Shown here in pieces: positions 35,245-46,719 of a stretch of 64,000 nt of DNA. The DNA lies in NCBI GenBank assembly GCA_003508835.1, contig PUFA01000211.1:1798001-1862000 (forward strand). The letters are read 5' to 3'. Each line of letters starts with the position of its first letter. Positions within the stretch are counted from its first letter, which is position 1. The notes below the pieces were generated by a model. That model had not been told where the DNA came from. It saw only the letters and a list, made by a program, of their open reading frames with translations, and did not search any database. The position numbers and the translations under genes are program-made. This DNA comes from Eonycteris spelaea (Eukaryota; Chordata; Mammalia; Chiroptera; Pteropodidae).

Positions 35245-35655
35245 TGCAAGGTTAATTTAGAACATAGCCCTTCCATGTACTCGGAAAATGGCAAGCTATC
35301 TGGCCAGCAGCCAATGAAGGCAGTACACAAAGGGCTTTTGGCAGTGCCTGTTTCTAAGGATGTTTTCTGCTGCTCTCATGGACATTATCTGCTCCTGTAA
35401 CCAAGCAGCACATTTTACTCCCATCTACCTGAGAAGGAGGCTGCTCCTCCAATGAGATTACTCCTCCTGCTGCTTATGGACATAAAAACATTGCTTGCCT
35501 TTGGCTGGGTGCTTTTTTCCTACATCTCCAACCAGCTGCTGCTGAAGCTTTTCCCTGTGAGTAATAAATGGCATATCACACCCTCTAGTCCTCCCTGGTG
35601 GTTTTTCTGGAATATCCCAGGTGCAAGTTCCTGGCCTGGAACTCGAGTACTACTA
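35245..35655 (+). mobile_element. LTR, family copy 3, inside the L1 5' region
   Basis: Same LTR family in plus orientation: 'gaacatagcccttccatg' near 35260, 'ctcctgtaaccaagcagcac' near 35392, AATAAA at 35573-35578, and the end 'ccaggtgcaagttcctgg'. It is the right arm of the inverted pair with copy 2. Confidence 0.75.
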
Positions 35656-36396
35656 AAAGGCTCTTTTTAGCTGGAGAGTCTTACGAGCAACTGGCAGTTA
35701 GCCTCAGGCCTTGAGGTATACTGTTCCTTTCATTAATCCACCCCAGGGCTGCTACTGGGTTAACCAAACTTGGCTTGCAGCGTGGTCTCTCCCATTTGCC
35801 TCTAGATCCAGCATAGGCAGCAACCATTTTCAGATTACTTTGAGGCCCTTACCAGGTAGCCCTGAGAAATCAAAGGCAGTGGCTGAACTTGGTCTACATG
35901 GGAATCCCTCCAAGGGGCCACAGAACCAACATACCTGCAGGCTGGTGTCAGACCACAAGAGAATACCACTGACTAGCCCCATAAGTGACATACCCAAAAG
36001 GTGGTCCCAAGAGGTGAACAAACCTGTTGGGGTGAATACCACTCTGAGGGGAAAGCCCCTAGCAACTCATACCTGGTGAGTGTGGTCAATCCCTACAGCC
36101 TGAGAATCAATCCCATCCACTGATGTATTAACAGAAATCAAGTCTTAACTACAAACACACAAGGAAACATATACAGCCCACACAAGGAACACTCCCAGAG
36201 CCCCCAATGTAGGTGATCAGGAAGACTGTACCACTGGGAACACAGGACACCTACTACATAAACCACCTGGCCAAGGCTGGGATATGTAACATAGAAAAAA
36301 CACAGAGAGACAACCAAAATTAGAAAAGAGAGAAACATGCCTCAAATAACACAACAGGAGAAAACTCCCCCCCCCCCAAAAAAAATTAAATTAAAT

Positions 36397-37195
36397 GGAG
36401 GCAAACAACCTACCAGAGATAGAGTTCAAAACACTGGTTATAAGAATGCTTAATGAACTGAGGGAGAGAATAGGTAATCTCAGTGAGGACTTCAACAGAG
36501 AGATAGTAAGCAGGAAAAAGAACACAGAAACCATGAAAAAAAAAACAGTCAGCAATAAAGAATACAATTATTGAAATGAAGAATACAGTAGAACGAATCA
36601 ACAAGATTAGTTGATGCAAAGGATCAAATAGGTGAGTTAGAAGACAAAGTAGCAGGAAACACCTAATTAGAACAGCAATAGAAAAAAAGAATTTAAATAA
36701 CTGAGGAAAGTTTAAGAGACCTACCAACATTCTCACCATAGAGGTACCAGAAGGAAAAGAGTCAGAACAAGGGCTTAGGTTAACAGAAAACTTTCCTAAC
36801 ATGGAGAAGGAAATAGACATACAAGTCTAGGAAGTGCAGTCTCAAACAAGAGGAATCCAAAGACCCATACCAAGATGTATCGTCATTTACATGCCAAAGT
36901 TTAAAGACAAACAGAGAATTCTAAAAGCAGCAAGAGAAAAGCAACTAATTCCTCACAAGGGTATTCTCATAAAAATGTCAGCTAATTTTTCAACAGAAAC
37001 TTTGCAGACCTGAAGGGATTGGCATGAAGTATTCAAAATGATAAAAACAACAAGGACTTAAAATAAAGACTACTCAACCCAGCAAGGCTAACAATTAAAA
37101 TTGACCATGAGATAAAAAGCTTCCCAGACAGGAAAAAGCTAAAGGAATCATCACAAACAAGCCAGAATTGTAAAAAATGTTAAGGGGATTTTTGT
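36397..37195 (+). pseudogene. L1 ORF1 remnant
   Basis: It starts with ATGGAGGCAAACAACC and continues into EFKTLVIRMLNELRERI, the N-terminal start of the ORF1 coiled coil. Further on are 'ataccagaaggaaaagagt'-like wording and the C-terminal domain with aaaagcagcaagagaaaagc (36925). It ends near 37195. Several stops and frameshifts interrupt it. The long minus-strand frame over 36410-36820 is only its complement. A 10-base C tract just upstream (36367) marks the end of the 5' UTR. Confidence 0.85.
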
Positions 37196-39590
37196 AAAAA
37201 GAAGGGGGAGAATAACTCATAAATATGAGCTGGTTCTTTGAAAGATTAAACAATTGACAAATCTTTAATGACACTCATCAAGAAAAAAAGAGAGAGGACT
37301 CAAATAAAATCAGAAATGAATGAGGAGAAGTAACTACAAACTCTACAGAAATACAAAGATTATAAGAAAATACTGTGAGCAATTATTTGCCAACAAATTG
37401 GACAATCTGGAAGAAATGAATACATTTCCAGAAATGTATCATCTCCCAGGACCGAGTCAAGAAGAAATAGAAAACCTGAAGACTGATTGGCACCAACAAA
37501 ATTGAATCAGCAATCAAAAAACTTCCAAAAAACAGAAGTCCTGGACTGAATGGCTTCATAGTGAATTTTACCAAACATTCGAAGTACAATTAACATCTAT
37601 TCTTCTCAAACCATTCCAAAAAATTCAAGAGGAGGGAAGGCTCCCTAACTCTTTTTATGAGGCCACTATTATTCTGATGCCAAAGCAGACAAAGACATTA
37701 CAAACAAACAAACAAACAAACAACTATAGGCCAATATCCCTGATAAACAATGATGCAAAAATCCTTAACAAAATATTAACAAATCAAATTCAGTAATACA
37801 TTAAAAATATCATACACCATGATCAAGTGGAATTTATTCCTAGGATACAAGGTTGGTTTAACAACTGCAAATCAATTAATGTGATACACCACATTAACAA
37901 ATTGAATGATAAAACATATGATTATATCAATAGATTATATCAATAGATAAAGCATTCAAAATAATCTAGCATCCAGCGAAGTGGGAACAGAGGGAACATA
38001 CCTCAATAATAAAGGCCATATATGACAAACCTACAGTTAACATCTTACTCGATGGGGAAAAACTAAACGTGTTTTCCTTAACATCAAGATCAAGACAAGT
38101 ATGTCCACTTCCATCACTTCTATTCAGCAGAGTATTGGAAGATCTAGCTACAGCAATGAGACAAGAAGAGAAATAAAAGGCATCCAAATCGGAAAGAAAG
38201 AAGTAAAACTGTCATTATTTGCAGATGACATGATACTATATAGAAAGAACCCCAAAGACTCTACCAAAAATCTGTTAGAATTGATAAATGAATTCAGTAA
38301 AGTAGCAGGATACAAAATTAATATTCAGAAATTAGTTGCTTTTTATACACCAATGATGAACTATCAGAAAGAGAAATTAAGAAAACAGTCCCATTTACAA
38401 TTACATCAAAAACAAAACATAGGAATCCAATTAATCAAATTAATCAAGGAGGTAAAAGACTTGTTCTCAGAAAATTATGTCGTTGAAAAAAGAAATGGAA
38501 GAAGATGCAAATAAATGGATGCATATACCATGCTAATGGGTAGGAAGAATCAACATCATTTTAATGGCCATACTACCTAAAGTAATCTATAGACTCAATA
38601 CAATCTCTATCAAAAATCAATGGCATTTTTCACAGAACTAGAACAAATAATTCAAAAATTTATATGGAATCATTAAAGATCTCGAATAGCTATGGCAATC
38701 TTGAGAAAGAGGAATAAAGTTGGAAGTATCACACTAGGTGATATCAAAACTATACTACAAGTCTATTTTAATCAAAACAGCATGGTTCTGACATAAAAAC
38801 AGATACATAGATCAATGGAACAGAATAGAGAACTTGGAAATAAATTCACACACCTGTATGGTCATCTAATCTATGACAAAAGAAACAAGAATATTCAATG
38901 GAGTAAAGACAGCCTCTTCAACAAATGGTGTCGGGACAGATACATTTCAAAGAAAAAATGAAACTGGATCACCTTCTTATACTATATACAAGAATAAACT
39001 CAAAATTATTGAAGACTCAAATATAAGACCTGAAACCATAAAACTTCTTGAAGAAACCATAGGCCATAATCTCTCTGATATTGCTACTAGTAATTTCTTT
39101 TCAGACATTTCTCCTTGGGCAAGGGAATCAGAAGAAAAAATAAACAAATGGGACTACATCAAGCTAAAAAGTTTTGCACAGCAAAGGAAACCATCAACAA
39201 AAGGAAAAGACAATCTACTTAATGGGAAAAGATATTTGCCTATGATACATCTGATAAGAGGTTAATATCTAAAATTTATAAAGAACTCATACAATATAAC
39301 AACAAAAACAACAAATCAATTACAAAATGGGTAGAGGACCTGAACAGGTATTCCTCCAAAGAGGAATATGGCCAATAGACATGAAAAAGATGCTCAAGAT
39401 CACTAATCATCAGAGAAATGCAAATTAAAACCACAATGAGCTATCACCTCATACCTGTCAGGATGCGTTCATCAATAAATGAAAAAATAAGTGGTGGTGA
39501 GGATGTGGAGGAAAGGGAACCACTGTCAGTGTGATTGTAAATTGGTACAACCACTATGGAAAACAGTATGGAGGTTCTTTAAAAAGTATG
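37196..39590 (+). pseudogene. L1 ORF2 remnant without endonuclease
   Basis: ORF2 normally has an AP-type endonuclease, a reverse transcriptase and a cysteine-rich C-terminus. Here the sequence jumps from the ORF1 end straight to 'gagctggttctttgaaag' (37219), downstream of the endonuclease. RT motifs follow: FADD catalytic residues are at 38218-38229, and the TIKLLEETIGHNL and INKWDYIKLKSFAQQ blocks lie at 39040-39180. The last part, 'aaccactatggaaaacagta' near 39550, is the C-terminal region; the 3' UTR is absent. A short AAAC microsatellite (37706-37726) interrupts the RT region. The largest open segments are 130-137 codons. Confidence 0.88.
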
Positions 39591-41456
39591 AGGAATTAAA
39601 GGCTATCTATCAGCTCCTGGGCTACAAGATGCCCAGCCCTTGCCTTCAGCTGATCCCTAACAGCGGCAGTCCTTTCCTTCCAGTGAGGTAGAGCCTAGGG
39701 TCTCTGACAACTCAATGCAGTTGAGATTTAGGAACCTGTCATGCTCACTTTTACTTCATTCTCTAACAGAAAATCAGTGCATGAAGCTCAAAAGTCAGGG
39801 TGGAAGGCCAGAAGAACAGACTAAGTGCCTGCTATTCCCCTACTCAACCTGGAGACCACCACTACCTGCAGTACAGCCTTCAAGGGTGGTCCTGTGGCCT
39901 TTTTCCATCTATAACACTAGCAATGGTGGTAGAGCCCTAGAGGCAGAACCAACTGTCTCTATGGTGTATCCTCCATAGGAAACTCCCTCCACATGGGGTA
40001 GCTCAGGATCAGCAGAATTTGCCTGGAGGTGTGACCCCGGCCTCTCCTCAACAACCAGGTCTGGCAGGGGGCCACTGAGAGTTTCTCATCTTCATAGGCA
40101 CCTATATTTCAAGTTGGCCAGGACAATCTAGCATGCAGCTCAAAACAGAATGGAGTCCATCAAACATCCTAGAACATTGGGAAGTCAATACACTTGCTCT
40201 CTTGCACTTTACACAGATCACAAAGATCCTGACTTCTATGGAGCCCAGTGAATCAGTGCAAGCAATGGCCAAGTGCTGGCCACAAACAGCTGTGGGTGGG
40301 AGCCGTGAAACAAGTACATACTGCTGTGTGGGGATCAGGGATATTTTGTGGATGAGGCTGATTTAAGCCAAGGGTCAAAGGATAGATTCATTCACCAGAT
40401 GCTGTAGTCTACCCGCTATATTTTCGGTACTGCTATTAAATGTAAATAATGACCAAAACCAAACACAAGGGTTTATAGTCTGGTGAGACAAACATTTATC
40501 AAGTAATCAGATAAAATATAAATGTAATGTACATGGGAAGCAATTGAAGTGTCCTACAGAACACTGTGAAGTAAATTATAACCCGTTCTTTTGATTTAAT
40601 GTTATGTACCCATTAAAATTGTTTCAAAGAATTATAAGATGATTGCAATAACTCTGGGTACTTAAAAAGTGGGACATAATCACTTTCTTATAAAGGAGTA
40701 TAATCCTTATTTTATAAAAACAAATGCATGTTTGCCTATGAATAGGAAAGTTGGCTATATAGCATATTGAACATAATATCTTGAGATTATGAAGCATAGA
40801 GCATGTTCTCATTAAATTATATTGGTTTTGCCAGATAGCAAGTAGATTTGCTTTTTTTCCCATCACATAATTTTTTCCATCATATAATCATATAGTTAGA
40901 TGCCTTGCATGCTTTAATTGAGGAACTAAAGCCTTAACATTTGTTTTTTCTCTGTCGATTGTTTTATTTTGTTTTTGATGGGGCAGAGAAATAATCTAAA
41001 TGTCACTGTTCTTGTTGAATGAGACAAGGGTGGTCCTAGTGAAAGCCCACTTACCATGGGGTTCTGGAAATGTGACTTATGGCCCTGATTCCCTCTCAGT
41101 GTTTGCCCAAGCAGGATTCATCTTCCTCTATCTGCTGTTTGTTTTGGTTTGATTTGGTTTTAGTCAGCTACTTTTGAAGACAAAAACTTGTATTCAAAGG
41201 GGGTAGTTCCAGAAATGCTTCCAGGGTGATGATGTGAGTTTGATTTCCAAGCAAGCATCCTTGAGCATCTAATTCAATTCCTCTGTTACTAATCAGTATT
41301 TGGATTGGTCTGGAGTAGTTCCTCATTCACAGTGATAGCTCCCATCCTCTCCCATCCCTACCCGAAATGACTGTTTTGTTTGAAAATTTTACCCTTGGAA
41401 GACACTGATGTGTATTACTTTTATCAGCTTTAAAAACGGCAATTCTAATTTCTGAA

Positions 41457-41459
<3 letters not shown>
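39591..41459. other. Mostly unassigned; GC-richer first 800 bases
   Basis: 39591-40380 is GC-richer non-coding sequence that resembles neither the L1 before it nor a known exon. It could be the 5' UTR of another L1, but no ORF1 follows. The rest is AT-rich and unrecognised. Confidence 0.4.

Positions 41460-41507
<48 letters not shown>
41460..41507 (+). repeat. (TG)n microsatellite
   Basis: A pure run of 24 TG units, likely length-variable. No L1 or SINE adjoins it. Confidence 0.97.
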
Positions 41508-41509
<2 letters not shown>

Positions 41510-44500
41510 AAAGTAGCTGGTTATTTTCGTAAAAATATTTATTAAAGAACTGATGAATATAACATAAAGGCAGACTAGGGCATATAATTTGTTATAAAAC
41601 TGTGAAATTTCTAGAAGTTTTTCTTCTGGTCTGTAATATTTCTCCCCTCAAGAAAGCTTTGCTTTGTTTTATAACTTGTTTCCAACACCCACTGAAATAT
41701 TTAAACTGACAGTTCTGATGGACAGGATAATGTTACATGCTACTTGTCTTTTATGCCACCTTGGATTTACCCTGCTTTGCACAATAGAGATACCAAAGGT
41801 TAGCCTTATGAAGACAGGGTTATTTTTACGTTATGATATAAAAGTTGCTGGAAAGACTTCTTACTGCTTTCTTTATACCCCAAAATTATACATTTGAGAC
41901 TCATGCTTTTAAATCTTGAAGACTTTTCATCACAACTTTCTGTTAAAATACAAATATCTAGGCTGGAAAATAGTTGTCATACATAATCTTAACCAGGGTT
42001 TCCTACCAGCCACCTGGGAGGACAGAGCAGAATTACCAGGTTGGTGAAGTTCTCCTTAATGCTGGGCCTTTGGGAAGAGCTGGCGGGAAGTTGGTCTCAC
42101 CAAGGACTTTCCATGGCTGACCCTGGTTCTGCAGTGACAGCAGCTCCTATTGTACAGGGCTATAAAATTAGTCAGAAAAGGATAAGGATAATACATATAT
42201 ATTTTACCTGCTTGAAACTTGTTGGCATTTACTTCTGGGGTTTATTTTTTACATTAATTAATTTATAATCGATTCTACTTTCTCTTCCCTTATCTTCCAA
42301 CCTCTGCTCTTTCCAGAGATAACTGCAGGGAAGATACTGTGGTTTTATACCTAAGCATTTGTTACAATTCCTTTCTGCTATTATGTGAAACTATGGATCC
42401 TCCTGCCTCTCAACCATCTTCCCTTCCCTTTCTCAGTTCTGCTCCTTGTAAGTTTTTTGAACATGTCAGTGAAGGTGCAGTTGAGCCATTTTGTTGAAAT
42501 GAATTTTCATTTACCAATGTGTGAAGAATATACATTCAGGGAACCAAAACAGGTATATGATAAACTGTGTACAAAGAGTGTTTGAGAAAATTATATGTTT
42601 ACCCTAATACTGTGATGAAATGATGAAGTCTAGTCTTTCCTTTCCCTCTGGGAAAAGATTTTAAACAACACTAATATGAAATGAATATAAAATCATACAT
42701 TTAAACATTAGACTGGCAGCGATGAAAAGATTCACAATACTCAATGTCAGGAAGGAATAGTAAAGGTGCCTTTTCACCTTCTGCTGGTGGAGCATTCTCA
42801 GGTACAATGTTTCTGTAAGGCCATTTGTTAATATGACAATTTAGAAGAGACATACACAGTTTTTGACATGACAGTTACCTTTGTGCAGGATTGTTCAGTA
42901 CATTTTTTATTTCATGTGATCATCAGAGGCTAACTGACTCTGCCCTGGTTCCCTCTGATGTACAATTCACTTGGGTTCAGAGCTCATGCTTAGTTTCAGT
43001 GCAACCCCAAGTTACTGTGCTTAGGACTAAAAGGACATTTCTTTTTTCTGTGGATAGAATGATCATGATTCTGGAGCAGGTCCCTGACATGTCAGAAGGT
43101 AAACTTTCAATTTCCCTCACACAAATTATTAACATCATGCCCCAGAGCCTGGGTGGCAATTCTGCAGATGATACCTTGCCCACATGGCTGCTGTCCCCAG
43201 GCTCAAAGTGGCTGCTTTGAGATCCTCATCCAAACAGGTTGGGTTTGTCCCACCCTGACTGGCACCAGCAAGGATGAGAGATTGGTTGGGCCAGGGGCTG
43301 CAGAGTAAATAGCCCAAGATCCTTCTTCTCTCACTCCTCTACCATTTTTGTTAAAGCTTTGGGTTCCAGGACAACAGCCTTGTCACGCCTATCCCTTTAG
43401 AAACTGGGCCTGAAGTATACTCTCACGGGAGACCCTGAGTGTGCCCTCATAGCCACAATGTTTGCTGTAATCATTAATGTGTCTCCGTATGCAAGCAGCA
43501 GATGTTCTGAGTAGTGAGTGTGGGGTGCATACAATTGTTGTGATTGTTCCTTCAAGAGGAAGCATTTGGAGTTAGAGACCTATTTAATATACTTTGCATT
43601 AATTTACATGTCAGCCTCTGATAACTAACTCCAAATACTCTTCTATGAGTTCAACTAATTAGTGCAGCTAACCACTGTTGTAGTCAAACTTCATGTTAAA
43701 GGCATATGAAATACTGAAAAGATTTGTAAACATATAATAGTGATAATGGTCAAATAAGCTTTGGCTGCTCACAAATGCAGGTGCTTCTTAGCCCTGATTC
43801 CTTAGGCCAAGTGAAATCTCAATTAATACTCTCTAGGGAAACTGCACCTTAATAAGAGTCAGCTGAGTTAATCACTATCCTGGAAAAAACAAAGAAACTA
43901 ACATATCTTTGCTATCTTTTATTTAATAGGCATTATACTAATACATATTTTAAAATATTATTTAATCCAAAGTCTACATATTTTGTGAATGTGGTGATGA
44001 ACAGAAAAAACATAGGAAAGGTCACATTGTAGATCGTGAAGATTGCCCACAGGGTTTGCAGTGTACACCATAGATCACTGCATGCTGCAGCTCTGAATTG
44101 ACCTTTCCTTCCTTTTCTCCTTTCTTACCCTTTATCCTGGGAGTGACTAAGCCACAACCTGCCTCATTTGAGAATAGAAAGTTGGGAAGAGGCAGGTGGC
44201 TAAACCTGCACTGCTTCTCGCCTTGTGTTGGTTCCCACTTTATGGGTCCCTCTGGGCAATGATGTTTCTTGATCTTTATTGAAATAACATATTAATTCCT
44301 GGTTTGTACAGTGGACATTTTGGGAAATTTTACCCACCTCAGAGATCAAACAGGCATCTTAAACAATAACAGAATCTTTGAAATTCATGCAAAGACAGAT
44401 CATATTAAAATACTGAACTTAATAGATCTTGAAATAAGTAAATATATACTTTTTGTTTTTGTCACAGTTAAATTGGATATTCATTTATTCTAGATTCCAG

Positions 44501-44572
44501 TACAGGCTAGCATTAATAAGTACACATCTCTCCCTCAAATTATAGGAGAATAAATTGGCAAGAGGCTACCTA
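41508..44572. other. Unique DNA, no gene recognised
   Basis: About 3 kb with few recognisable repeats. A weak old-L1-like phrase occurs near 42720-42840. Open frames up to 109 codons have no conserved domain and no splice structure I could support. Of the whole window this stretch, with 45.1-46.7 and 60.5-64 kb, is where undetected exons or regulatory DNA could best hide. Confidence 0.4.
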
Positions 44573-45116
44573 CAGTAGTGCCCCCTTATCCATGGCTTTG
44601 CTTTCTATAGTTTTAGTTACCACTGTCAACCACAGCCTAAAAATACTAAATGGAAATTTCCAGAAACAATAATTTGTAAGTTTTAATTGTGTGCTGCTCT
44701 GAGTAGTGTCACAAAATCTCACGCTGTCCTGCTTCATCCCACCTGGGACATGAATCATCTCTTTGTCTAGTGTATCCATGCTCTATATGCTACTTGCCCA
44801 TTAGTCACTTAGCTATCTGGGTTATCAGATTGACTGTTGAGGTATCACAGTGCTTGTATTTAAGTAACCTTTATTTTACTTAGTAATAGTCCCAAAGCCT
44901 TTTATATAACTTCTACTACAGTATATTGTTATGTGTTCAAATTTAATATTAGTTATTGTTAACCTCTTACTGTTTCAAATTTATAAATTAAACTTTATCA
45001 TAAGTAGGTATGTATAGGAAAAAAAACATAGTATATGTAGGGTTTGGTACTACCTGTGGTTCCAAGACCACTGGGGATCTTGGAACATAGCCTCCTGCAG
45101 ATAAAGGAGACTACTC
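44573..45116 (+). mobile_element. Tigger/MER2-type DNA transposon (non-autonomous)
   Basis: Terminal inverted repeats are visible: CAGTAGTGCCCCCTTATCC at the left, after a TA target, and its partner gcagataaaggagactact at the right. Inside are 'ctaaatggaaatttccagaa' and 'attagtcacttagctatctg', both typical of pogo/Tigger ends. The transposase gene is lost; only its 5' flank (near 44880) remains. Length is about 544 bp. It is an ancient cut-and-paste relic. Confidence 0.9.
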
Positions 45117-46719
45117 TTTTTAAGGTCTAGAAAATTTTTTTTTAGCAGGGATTGCTGCAGTCTTCCTCTTTCTCATTCCCCGCACCCTAATCCAATCTGG
45201 ACATAGTTATTTAAGAATGATAATTTAGGGAATAATGGTGTGGTCTTAAAGAGCACACAAGAGTGCCACCAAAAGAGGTTTGAACATGAATGATGTAGAG
45301 TTTTTTCGTTTTTTGTTTTTTGAAACCATCAGGGAACTTGAATTATCCTTTTCATTGGCAGTATCGTATCATGAAAAAGTAACAGCTTGCTATTCAGGAG
45401 CCCCAGATTCTGGCCGTGCTCCGTTCCCAAGTGCTCCCATGTAACAATGGGAAGATTGCCTCAGTTTCCTAAGCTGATCTCTCTGGTTTATCACGCCTGA
45501 GATATACTAAGTCTACATCTTTTTATTAGTGTTAATTTGTAGATTTGAACCATAACTGATGGTTGTGTATTTATGATGTCCTGGTGACTTACATTTTACT
45601 CCTGTTGGGTTTTAAGATATGGCACATATTGAACTAGGAATCCTTTGTAGTAATGGACAACTTCCGATTCATTCTACTGGTGGTCACCTTTTCTACTGTA
45701 GTCTCAAGGCCTAGAACTTGTTATGAAAAACTAAATGTCAACAATGAGGAAGTTTACTTTCTGCAAATGAAGCCAGTTCTGTGCTAAAGAGCTCTTCTTT
45801 TTCCCACTACCGCTCCCAGACATTATCTTAAAAACCTTCACTAGCCCACTTTGCTGTGGAGGGCAGTCATGGTGAAATTCACTGTCATTGGCCTTGAACT
45901 GAGGAAGTGTCCTACCTGAGAAGTTAGAGGTAGCAGAAGTTTCTAGAGCTACCATCCCGGCAGCAAAGTCAGAACATACCTTTACAAAATTGTCCTTTTC
46001 TATGTGGTGAATAGATTCTGGGGTAATAGACTGCTATATTTCATTTACACACTGTGGCCTGATCTGTTCATGTGGCCGGCTGTAGACTGCTAAACACTCT
46101 GCTAAACATTGTCTCTAAAAAGAAAATCTGTGGCTGCCAATGAACTCCTAAACAAGTTGATAGAAAGTAATTCTTCTGTTATTTGAGGCAGACTGCTGGT
46201 ACAATATCTTTAAGTTACTGTAGCATACTAATTTTTAAAATAAGTCATGTGTCCTACCTTAATTTAATTTATCTCAACATTCCAGTGGTATTTTAAAATG
46301 ATGAATGTGAGTGAAACTAGAATAAATTCACTAATATCTTTGAATTGACTATGCTCATTGCTCTGTCTTGGTTGATGTGCTATTGTGTTCTCTATCACAC
46401 CTGTTGATTCATTAAGATCTCACTTTTCTCCTTCTGTGATTTCCCCTTCTTTGAATGTCTTTGGCATCTCCAGGATTAGGGACTGCCTTGCTCTGTTGGT
46501 AATAATAATAATGTTTTAATAATAATAACAATTATTATTATTATGTTTTTAGTTTTAAATCCTGAAATTGGTTTTAAGTCTCATGAGGACAGGAAATGTT
46601 ATCTTATGCTGCTTCTGCATTGGCAGCATTATTTGGCTTAGTGTTGTGGTCAGATTAAAAGCTTTGTTTCTCAATCTGGGTTACAGGTAATGTCACATAG
46701 TAGTAAAAGGAACAATTCT
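45117..46719. other. Mostly unique DNA; faint MIR trace
   Basis: The phrase 'cctcagtttcctaagctg' near 45460 hints at a diverged MIR (about 45375-45510), low confidence. No gene was recognised. Confidence 0.4.
46498..46545. repeat. (AAT)n / (ATT)n inverted microsatellite
   Basis: AAT units on the left (46498-46528) meet ATT units on the right (46532-46545), so the tract can fold into a hairpin. Confidence 0.8.

Larger units (their letters stand above)
33051..39590 (+). mobile_element. Long plus-strand L1, with a complex 5' region, lacking endonuclease and 3' end
   Basis: The element starts near 33051 with 'acaagatggcaggctaggta', resembling the L1 5' end at 54.67 kb. The 5' region extends to about 36396 and holds two LTR copies and three tandem repeats. 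ORF1 (36397-37195) and ORF2 (37196-39590) follow. ORF2 begins after the endonuclease domain and ends before the 3' UTR. At 39591 the sequence changes to GC-richer, unrelated DNA, so the 3' end was lost by later deletion or rearrangement. Normal L1 insertions lose the 5' end, not the 3' end. Confidence 0.8.

Noticed and set aside
36410..36820. 136-codon minus-strand frame as a gene
   Set aside because: It is the complement of the L1 ORF1 remnant. The A-rich coiled-coil coding strand yields long T-rich antisense frames.
43566..43635. Inverted repeat (tttggagttag / ctaactccaaa) as a structured RNA
   Set aside because: An 11-base stem with a loop of about 48 bases and no conservation or other RNA signature is not enough.
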